Below are positions 57,259 to 64,000 of a DNA stretch of 64,000 bases, piece by piece. The notes beneath the pieces are model-generated. The model was not told the DNA's origin. It searched no databases and worked only from the letters and a program-made list of their open reading frames with translations. How positions within the stretch are numbered: position 1 is the first letter of the stretch; each line of letters starts with the position of its first letter. The stretch is from Pseudomonadota bacterium (lineage in GTDB: Bacteria; Myxococcota_A; Polyangia; Haliangiales; Haliangiaceae): contig JAKSDA010000363.1 of the NCBI GenBank assembly GCA_022360315.1, positions 1 to 64,000 of the forward strand, read 5' to 3'. The position numbers and the translations under genes are program-made.

Positions 57259-59517
57259 GTGAAAGCATTGCAGCGCCGTCCCCGTTGGACGCACCATCTT
57301 CGCTGTACATTCGTCTCGAATGAGGGCATATTTCTGGTCGGAGAAGAGCAGAGCTACTTTCTGCAGGGACCGGCCTATTTTCAGCTCGCTCCGCTGCTTG
57401 ACGGACAGCATACCGAAGCCGAGATCATCGGCAAGCTGCGGGCTCGATTCCCGTTGACAGAGATCGTTTACGCTCTGGAGAGCTTGCGGCGGGACGGCTT
57501 TGTCTCCGACGCAGCCGTCGATGTACCAGCAGCCCAATCTGCATATTGGGGCGCATTGGGAGTGCAAGTAGACACGGCAACCCGGCGCTTGCAGGCAGCG
57601 GCTGTGTCTGTGATAACATTGGGCCCGCTGGATGGCGGTCCCTTGCGCACACTGCTGCAGTCGCTGGGAGTGAACGTTGAGGATGGTGGCGAGTACCGCG
57701 TTGTCTTGACTGATGACTATTTGCGCGCCGATCTGGTCGAGCTCAATCGCCATGCTCTCGACAGCGGCCGGCCCTGGATGCTGGCAAAGCCGGTCGGCAC
57801 GACTCTGTGGCTCGGACCCGTATTCTCGCCCGGGCAAACCGGATGCTGGTCCTGTTTGAGCCATCGTATTCGGGGACAGCGCAAGGTCGAGACCTATCTC
57901 GCCCACAATGCCGCGAGCTGCGATGTCATTGTGTCCACTGCACCGGCTCTGCCCTCGACTCTGCAAGCCGCCCACGGGCTCATTGCAACCGAAGTCGTCA
58001 AATGGATCGTTTTGGGTGATGACAGAGCGCTGCTCGGACGGGTGATGAGCTGGGATTCGGTGTCGTTCGGCCATCACATCCACGAGCTGGTGAAACGCCC
58101 GCAGTGCCCGGACTGTGGCAGCCCGAACCTGGTGGCCAGCAATCAGAAAAAACCCATTGCTCTGCAGTATCGCGGCGATCCTGGCGCCCCGAGCGGCAAG
58201 AGCGGAGAGGCGCGGGGGTCAGAGTACGACACGTTCCACAAGCTCGCCCATCATATCAGCCCGATTACCGGCATTGTGGGCAACTTGTATCGCCTGCCCA
58301 TTGACGACGGGCTCGACGAACCGGCGGCAAGCTACACGGCCGACCACAGCTTTGCTCTAGTGGGAGAAGCACTGCGCTTTACTCGCGAGAGCCTGCGCGG
58401 CCGGGCCAGCGGTAAAGGCGCCAGTGACATGGCTGCCAAAACCAGCGCGCTATGCGAGTCCATCGAGCGCTACTCGGGGGTTTTCCAGGGCGACGAAGCC
58501 CGAGTGACAAGCGCATTTGGCGCCCTGGAAGGGGCGATCCATCCCAATGACTGTCTGCTCTTCAGTGACAGGCAGATTGCTCAGCGCGGGCAAGGGCAGC
58601 AGCCTGGCTGGCTTCATACCTGGGTCGCCACGCCATTTGATGAGAACCAGAAAATCGACTGGAGCCCGGTCTGGTCCCTAACCCACCAGAGATGGCGCCA
58701 TGTGCCCACCGCCTATTGTTATTATGGATACTCGCGGCAGCACGACGCCTGGTTTGCCCGCGCTGACTCCAATGGCTGCGCCGCGGGCGCGAGCAGGGAG
58801 CAGGCGATCTTGCACGCCTTCATGGAGCTTCTGGAACGCGACTCTGTGGCTCTGTGGTGGTACAATCGCCTTTCCAGACCGGCGGTCGATATCGCCAGTT
58901 TCGACGACCACGTACTGACCAGCCTGGTCCGCTTTTATCGCGAGCTACACCTCGATTTCTGGGTGCTCGATATTACCGGCGACTTTGGGATACCGACTTT
59001 TGCGGCCATTGCCCGACGCAACGATTGCTCGGAAGAAGATATAACGTTTGGCTTCGGTAGCCACTTCTGTCCAGACATTGCGCTGCGCCGCGCGGCCACC
59101 GAGATGAACCAGCTTCTGCCGCATGTATTCAGAAAGAACCGATATCGACAATTTCACGATCCCTGCGCCATGGATTGGTGGGCTACGGCGACACTCGAAA
59201 CGGAGCCGTATTTGCGCCCGAGCTCCACCGTGAGGCCGAGGTCTCGCTCGGACTACCGGCACACATGGGCAGAAGACTGTCAAGATGGTCTTTTGACCTG
59301 TATACAGCTCGCCAGGGACAAAGGGCTGGAAATTCTGGTTTTGGATCAAACCCGCCCAGACACCGGTCTGTCCGTGGTCAAGGTGATAATTCCCGGACTG
59401 CGTCACTTTTGGCCCAGATTTGCCCCAGGGCGACTCTACGATGTGCCGGTCGAGATGGGCTGGCTAAAAAGACCCTTGTCAGAGCACGAGCTGAATAACA
59501 GGCATTTATTCATATAA
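57259..59517 (+). CDS. Fused E1-like/YcaO cyclodehydratase of the RiPP cluster
   Basis: A 752-aa protein from GTG 57259. Residues 1-85 look like a leader-recognition (RRE-like) region. The E1/ThiF-like part (to about 300) has the zinc tetrathiolate Cys pairs CWSC (196-199) and CPDC (283-286). The YcaO domain (about 320-752) has ATP/Mg-binding Glu in ALCESIERYSG, GCAAGASREQAILHAFMELL and ERDSVALWWYNR. The C-terminus (NNRHLFI) lacks the usual Pro-rich PxPxP. It should turn Cys, Ser or Thr of the precursor into azolines with ATP. No flavin dehydrogenase gene is found nearby. Confidence 0.9.
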   Translation: MKALQRRPRWTHHLRCTFVSNEGIFLVGEEQSYFLQGPAYFQLAPLLDGQHTEAEIIGKLRARFPLTEIVYALESLRRDGFVSDAAVDVPAAQSAYWGALGVQVDTATRRLQAAAVSVITLGPLDGGPLRTLLQSLGVNVEDGGEYRVVLTDDYLRADLVELNRHALDSGRPWMLAKPVGTTLWLGPVFSPGQTGCWSCLSHRIRGQRKVETYLAHNAASCDVIVSTAPALPSTLQAAHGLIATEVVKWIVLGDDRALLGRVMSWDSVSFGHHIHELVKRPQCPDCGSPNLVASNQKKPIALQYRGDPGAPSGKSGEARGSEYDTFHKLAHHISPITGIVGNLYRLPIDDGLDEPAASYTADHSFALVGEALRFTRESLRGRASGKGASDMAAKTSALCESIERYSGVFQGDEARVTSAFGALEGAIHPNDCLLFSDRQIAQRGQGQQPGWLHTWVATPFDENQKIDWSPVWSLTHQRWRHVPTAYCYYGYSRQHDAWFARADSNGCAAGASREQAILHAFMELLERDSVALWWYNRLSRPAVDIASFDDHVLTSLVRFYRELHLDFWVLDITGDFGIPTFAAIARRNDCSEEDITFGFGSHFCPDIALRRAATEMNQLLPHVFRKNRYRQFHDPCAMDWWATATLETEPYLRPSSTVRPRSRSDYRHTWAEDCQDGLLTCIQLARDKGLEILVLDQTRPDTGLSVVKVIIPGLRHFWPRFAPGRLYDVPVEMGWLKRPLSEHELNNRHLFI

Positions 59518-59552
59518 AGTATGGATGCACTCGCATACGAGAGGGAACACTC

Positions 59553-61712
59553 ATGGTACTGGATCGCGACATACCAGATGCAGACGTCTGTCTGGCATTG
59601 ATGCCGTATTTGCCTGTGGTACAGCCATCGAGCGGTGTCTCGATACTCAAAGCTGCCCTCCAGCGAGCGGAAATCGCAACGACTGTGGTATACGCCAACC
59701 TTCAGTGGGCAGAAGAAATCGATCTATATCTCTACGACCCGATTCAAAACATGAGAACTTCGGGGTTGATCGGAGAGTGGACGTTCGGCCGAGCGGCGTT
59801 TCCCGATCACGAGCCCGATCCTTGCCAGTATTTTGCGGACATCCAGCTAGCCGTCAAGGAACTGGCCCATCGCTTGCATCGAATGGGTCATCCTGAAAAC
59901 GATGTGCCCACAATGCTGCGGAGACTACGCCGGCAAGCCATGCGGTTTATCGATGGAGTGGCTCGAGCTGTGCTGCAAACGCAGCCACGCATTGTCGGCT
60001 GTAGCTCGATGTTTCAACAGCACTGTGCGTCGCTGGGCCTACTACGCCGCATCAAGGAGTTGGCACCAGACACGGTGACGATGTTGGGTGGGACCAATTG
60101 CGACAGCTCGATGGGAGTGGTGACCCACAAGATGTGCCCGTGGATCGATTTCGTGGTCTCCGGTGAGGCCGATACACTCTTGCCCGAGTTATGTCAACAG
60201 ATTTTTGCCAACGGGGTCGACATCAGCTGGTCCCAGTTGCCCCAGGGCGTACTGGGACCAGCACACCGCCGGGCCAATGGGTTGGGCCATAGCATGCTGG
60301 AGCAGCGTCCGCCCCGAGCCACCCTGGCGAATATAAATGATTCGCCCATACCCGACTACGATGATTATTTCTCGGCCTTACGGCGATCGTCCATTGGCTA
60401 TCTGATTCGACCGGTGCTTCCCATCGAGACCTCGCGTGGCTGTTGGTGGGGCGAGATCAGCCATTGCACATTCTGTGGCCTCAACGGCGGCAGTATGACC
60501 TATCGTTCTAAACATCCCGGGCGGGTCGTCGAAGAATTCGATCATCTGGCACAGAAGTACCACATCAAGAACTTCCTGAGTGTGGATGCCATCCTCGACA
60601 TGAGTTACTTCGACACAGTGCTGCCCGTACTGGCAAGTCGCGAGCAGAAATACAATATCATGTACGAGATCAAGTCGAACCTGAGCCGACGCCATCTGAA
60701 GCTCCTGGCCGGTGCTGGTGTTCGCTGGGTGCAACCCGGTATCGAGAGCCTGAATGATGAGATACTGAAATTGATCGGCAAGGGTGTCAAAGCGCGCCAG
60801 AATATTCAACTACTGAAGTGGGCGCAGGAACTCGGCATCTTTGTCAGCTGGAATTTCATCCACACAGTGCCAGGCGAATCGGACGACTGGTATCTGAAAA
60901 TGGCCGAGTGGCTGCCCAAGATCTCTCATCTACAGCCGCCCAATACATCGTACTATATCGAATATCATCGCTTTAGCCCATATCAGATGAAGCCGGAAGA
61001 ATTCGGTCTCGATCTCACTCCGTGTCACGCATATCGCCACGTATACCCCTGGTCAGGCAATGACCTGAGCAACTTTGCCTATGTCTTCGATGATTACACC
61101 AGAGATCGCAATCGGCTGGACTGTCTGCGCAGTGTTGCAGCGGCAAAGCGACCCGGGTTGCGAGCTCTCGAAGAAATCAATCGCAACTGGCAGGAAGAGT
61201 GGATACGCCGATTGTATCCCGAGCTGGATGGGCCCGAACCTGCCACCCTGCTGATGGATGATGACGGCGAGCAATTGACAATTACTGACACCAGGCGATG
61301 TGCGCTTCGATCTCGTCATCGACTGACCGGGGCAACCCGCCAGCTCTATCAAATCTGTGACAAGGCGCGAAAACCGCGAGCGATCATCAAGGCATTCAAG
61401 GCAGACTACGGTGTGGATTGCGCGTGGCAAGACATCGCCGGGCCGCTGCGAGATCTGTGTGGCCAGGGCTTGATGCTCGAGCTGAGTGGTCATTTTCTGA
61501 GTCTCGCGATGCGCAGCCCGCTGCGCAGAATCCTCGACCCCACTCTGTATGCGACCGGTGGCATCGTCGATATCAAAACAGCCAATATTCTGCGCCTCTA
61601 CCAGCGCGCCCGGCGAGCCCAGCAAGCCGGAAGGCAAACGACCAGCAGTGGGCAAGAGCGGGTCGCCATGACGTCCTTGGTTTTTGCTAGCCCGGGTCAG
61701 CAACGCGAGTAG
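59553..61712 (+). CDS. B12-type radical SAM RiPP maturation protein (maturase 1 family)
   Basis: A 719-aa protein with GAGAGGGAA before the ATG. An N-terminal B12-binding-like Rossmann region (about 10-240; VGCSSMFQQH, MLGGTN) is followed by the radical SAM barrel with SRGCWWGEISHCTFCGLNGG. The spacing CX7CX2C (Cys297, 305, 308) and the motif match the RiPP maturation radical SAM protein 1 family that accompanies NHLP/TOMM precursors. The C-terminal 180 residues are helical. It probably methylates or otherwise modifies unactivated carbons of the peptide. Confidence 0.9.
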   Translation: MVLDRDIPDADVCLALMPYLPVVQPSSGVSILKAALQRAEIATTVVYANLQWAEEIDLYLYDPIQNMRTSGLIGEWTFGRAAFPDHEPDPCQYFADIQLAVKELAHRLHRMGHPENDVPTMLRRLRRQAMRFIDGVARAVLQTQPRIVGCSSMFQQHCASLGLLRRIKELAPDTVTMLGGTNCDSSMGVVTHKMCPWIDFVVSGEADTLLPELCQQIFANGVDISWSQLPQGVLGPAHRRANGLGHSMLEQRPPRATLANINDSPIPDYDDYFSALRRSSIGYLIRPVLPIETSRGCWWGEISHCTFCGLNGGSMTYRSKHPGRVVEEFDHLAQKYHIKNFLSVDAILDMSYFDTVLPVLASREQKYNIMYEIKSNLSRRHLKLLAGAGVRWVQPGIESLNDEILKLIGKGVKARQNIQLLKWAQELGIFVSWNFIHTVPGESDDWYLKMAEWLPKISHLQPPNTSYYIEYHRFSPYQMKPEEFGLDLTPCHAYRHVYPWSGNDLSNFAYVFDDYTRDRNRLDCLRSVAAAKRPGLRALEEINRNWQEEWIRRLYPELDGPEPATLLMDDDGEQLTITDTRRCALRSRHRLTGATRQLYQICDKARKPRAIIKAFKADYGVDCAWQDIAGPLRDLCGQGLMLELSGHFLSLAMRSPLRRILDPTLYATGGIVDIKTANILRLYQRARRAQQAGRQTTSSGQERVAMTSLVFASPGQQRE

Positions 61713-61716
61713 CGCC

Positions 61717-63057
61717 GTGCAATCACGTCGATATCCACCCGGCCCCGATGGCGGCCCGTTTGGCCTCGGCAACGTGCTCCGTTTTCGACGGGATCTCTAC
61801 GGCTTTCTGGACGAGCTGGTCGCCGATCATGGCGATGTGGTCTATTTTCAGATCGGCAGCAATTTTATCTATCTGGTCAATCATCCGGATTTTGTCCGGC
61901 AGGTGCTGGTCGACCAGTGGGAGCATTTCAAGAAGCCGGCTTTCTTCAAAGAATCCTCGAGAGGGCACTGGGGCGATGGTCTGAGCAATCTGGAAGGAGA
62001 CGCCTGGCGAGCTCGGCATCGGCTGCTACAACCTCTGTTTCAGCGCCGGCATATTGCCCGGTATGCCCGGGTCGTTGTCGAATGCGCACAGGATATGATC
62101 GCCAATTGGCAGCCGGGAACGGTGGTCGATATCATGGAGGCGATACTCACCCTGGTTGTGCGAGTAGCGGTCAGATTCACATTCGACGCCGAACTCGAAG
62201 GATACGGCCCGGCAAGCCGGCGCCAGGAACGAGCCGGTACGATTCCCCTGGACGAAGCGCTGGGAGTGGATTTCAGGGTAACCGAGTACGATGGCCGCAC
62301 GAGCCCGGCTGTGGTGATGCGACGGCGGGCCGGCCGGGATATGGGCGCCGCCTCACAGCTGATACGGCAGCGGTGGCTAACTCCGACCGATCGGGGAGAT
62401 ATCCTTTCTACCCTGGTAACCTCGGGCCAGCGTGGCGATTTGACGCGACAGCAGCTGACCGACGAGATCTGGCAGCTCATGTTCGCCAGCCATCATACGA
62501 TGACCATAACATTGGTCTGGTTGTGGCACTTGCTGGCCCAGGAGCCCGCTGTGGAGCGTGAGATCCATTGCGAGCTAGATCGAGTTTTGGGCGATGAAGC
62601 ACCTGATAGGTCTCATTTGCCAGGGCTCGAGTATGGAGAGATGGTCATCAAGGAGACCATGCGATTCTGTATGCCGAGCCTGTATCTATTTCGCGAAACA
62701 GCCCGCGATATTCACCTTGGACAATATACCATTGAGCAGGGAGGGTTGGTGATGATCTGTCCGTATTTGCTGCATCGAGACCCGCGCAGCTTTGTCGAAC
62801 CGGAGCGATTCAAGCCAGAGCGATTCAGCAAGTCCGGCTCGGGTATCAACAAGATGGCATATATCCCGTTTGGCGCCGGGCCGCGCGGTTGTATCGCTCA
62901 GGCCTTTGCAATGATGTTGGCCAAGCTCGTCCTGGCCACGATAGCTCGACTCCATCGCTTGGTCGATGCGCCCGGGCAAGCGGAGAAACCGAGATTTTTT
63001 CCGCCGATGTACCCTGGACAGCCATTTCTCATGAAAGTGGAGGCGAGAGATGGCTGA
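61717..63057 (+). CDS. Cytochrome P450 of the RiPP cluster
   Basis: A 446-aa protein starting at GTG 61717, four bases after the radical SAM stop. WRARHR (97-102), the ExxR pair (Glu313, Arg316) and the heme loop FGAGPRGCIAQA (Cys392) are present. The I-helix reads ASHHTM (257-262): the usual acid before Thr is His, and the last Gly of the heme motif is Ala. This suggests altered oxygen activation. It likely oxidises the peptide; it lacks a membrane anchor. Its stop lies 3 bp from the convergent kinase gene. Confidence 0.88.
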   Translation: MQSRRYPPGPDGGPFGLGNVLRFRRDLYGFLDELVADHGDVVYFQIGSNFIYLVNHPDFVRQVLVDQWEHFKKPAFFKESSRGHWGDGLSNLEGDAWRARHRLLQPLFQRRHIARYARVVVECAQDMIANWQPGTVVDIMEAILTLVVRVAVRFTFDAELEGYGPASRRQERAGTIPLDEALGVDFRVTEYDGRTSPAVVMRRRAGRDMGAASQLIRQRWLTPTDRGDILSTLVTSGQRGDLTRQQLTDEIWQLMFASHHTMTITLVWLWHLLAQEPAVEREIHCELDRVLGDEAPDRSHLPGLEYGEMVIKETMRFCMPSLYLFRETARDIHLGQYTIEQGGLVMICPYLLHRDPRSFVEPERFKPERFSKSGSGINKMAYIPFGAGPRGCIAQAFAMMLAKLVLATIARLHRLVDAPGQAEKPRFFPPMYPGQPFLMKVEARDG

Positions 63058-63060
63058 CGG

Positions 63061-64000
63061 TCAGCGCGGTCGATCGGCCCGGGCATCCGCTAGCTGACTG
63101 TCTACCTCGCGAAAGCGCTCGGCAAGAGTCTTGAGAAAGATACCGATCCAGCCGCGCGCTTCCACTTCGCGTTCAAGGGTCTCACGGGTGATGACCATGA
63201 GAGTGACATCGTCGATGGCCTCGACGTTGGCGTTTCGCGGCTTACTGGTGAAAACCGCCGTCTCGCCGAATAGGTCCCCGGGGCCGAGGTGACGAAGGGT
63301 GGTGCGGGCATTGTTGCGTTCCCGGTAGACCTCACACTGGCCTTCCTTGATTATGTATGCCTCGAATGTCTCCTCACCTTCGCGTACAATAAGCTCGCCA
63401 GCCTTGACGTGCAGCGTGTCGAACCAGCCGCCGCCCCTGAGAAATGCCTGGATGTCTTTTTTGAGCTCGGAGATGCTCTGGTAGCGAGCTTCGGGACTCC
63501 TGGCCATGGCCTTCATGGCAATGCGGCACAGCCCGGGGGGCAGCCGTTGCTGCGGGACCACCTGGGCGGGCGGTCGCGGCTCTCCGGCGCGGGCCAGCTC
63601 GAGCTGTTGCTCGACGGTTGCGGCGGCAAACGGGGCCTGCTCGGTCAACACGTAGTAGAGAATTCCTCCCAATGCAAATAGGTCGGTACGAGCATCGATC
63701 GCGTCGATCTCGCCATTGGCCTGTTCTGGCGCCATGTAGCCGGGTGTTCCCACAACGCTGCCCGAATGCCTGGATATGTAGGTGCCCAGGGGCATTGGAA
63801 ACGAGTCGGCGCCTGCGCCTGCGCCGTTGCTCGCATCCACGGGCGATGAGCCCTCGATCAACGCAATTCCCCAATCCATGACATATACCTGGCCGTGGCT
63901 GCCAACCATGATGTTGTCCGGTTTCAGATCACGGTGGATGATGTTTCGGCTGTGGGCGAAATCGACCGCATCACACACGCGGAGAAAGAGGTGCAGAATG
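63061..64000 (-). CDS. Ser/Thr kinase with C-terminal cyclic-nucleotide-binding domain (partial, 5' end beyond window)
   Basis: The open frame continues past 64000, so the N-lobe is missing. Seen are HRDLKPDN, DWG (in place of DFG), GTPGYMAPEQ and the C-lobe to about codon 190. A cNMP-binding domain follows: FDTLHVKAGELIVREGEE, HLGPGDLFGETAVF and KPRNANVEA, where FGE and PR form the phosphate-binding cassette. It resembles PKA or PKG fused into one chain. The cyclase across the RiPP operon could produce its ligand. It converges with the P450 gene. Confidence 0.88.
   Translation of the reverse strand, partial: ILHLFLRVCDAVDFAHSRNIIHRDLKPDNIMVGSHGQVYVMDWGIALIEGSSPVDASNGAGAGADSFPMPLGTYISRHSGSVVGTPGYMAPEQANGEIDAIDARTDLFALGGILYYVLTEQAPFAAATVEQQLELARAGEPRPPAQVVPQQRLPPGLCRIAMKAMARSPEARYQSISELKKDIQAFLRGGGWFDTLHVKAGELIVREGEETFEAYIIKEGQCEVYRERNNARTTLRHLGPGDLFGETAVFTSKPRNANVEAIDDVTLMVITRETLEREVEARGWIGIFLKTLAERFREVDSQLADARADRPR

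Overview
The window is G+C-rich, densely coded and rich in Ser/Thr protein kinases (five, one truncated by the window end). It also carries secreted proteases, many lipoproteins, Uma2-type nucleases and an ECF41 sigma factor. This mix fits a myxobacterium (Myxococcota), perhaps of the Haliangium/Nannocystis type. That placement is inferred from gene content and no 16S or tRNA gene was seen.

Layout. 1-12,600: accessory region with an IS66-like TnpA fragment, an acetyltransferase, an orphan ORF, a Uma2 nuclease, a VOC protein, SigJ-like ECF sigma, a broken MOSC gene, two membrane kinases with basic tails, and a TPR protein and Cys-rich lipoprotein that follow the second kinase. 12,600-33,200: a methyltransferase, an acyl-CoA carboxylase beta subunit, a 1.7-kb decayed stretch with a Uma2 remnant, an M14 carboxypeptidase lipoprotein, a LOG protein, a four-CBS protein, an ECF/FecR pair, a cupredoxin lipoprotein with a clear terminator, an M28 membrane peptidase, a kinase with a degenerate cyclase-like tail, a DUF4388 protein with a coupled membrane protein, and TlpA plus Nudix. 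33,200-38,400: a small cereblon-like CULT protein, a CAP-domain lipoprotein, an acetoacetate-decarboxylase-like lipoprotein, and an ATPase/nuclease preceded by a 16-bp tandem array.

38,478-50,116 (minus strand) is one electron-transfer operon: rnfB, an extended nifJ (pyruvate:ferredoxin oxidoreductase), rnfC, D, G, E, A, a small Cys-rich membrane ORF coupled to rnfA, and a ferredoxin-NADP reductase. It joins ferredoxin reduction by pyruvate to membrane (Rnf) and NADP(H) routes.

50,532-64,000 is the most interesting part: a RiPP (TOMM, thiazole/oxazole-modified microcin) locus. Two small precursor candidates (the second with a nitrile-hydratase-like leader), a fused E1-like/YcaO cyclodehydratase, a B12-type radical SAM maturase and a cytochrome P450 form a plus-strand operon behind a near-consensus sigma-70 promoter. 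A divergent 1809-aa kinase-ATPase-GAF-nucleotide-cyclase lies on one side. A convergent kinase with a C-terminal cyclic-nucleotide-binding domain lies on the other. Together they suggest a cyclic-nucleotide signalling circuit tied to peptide production. Several short dispersed repeats, including a probable MITE inside the RiPP operon, mark recent rearrangement.
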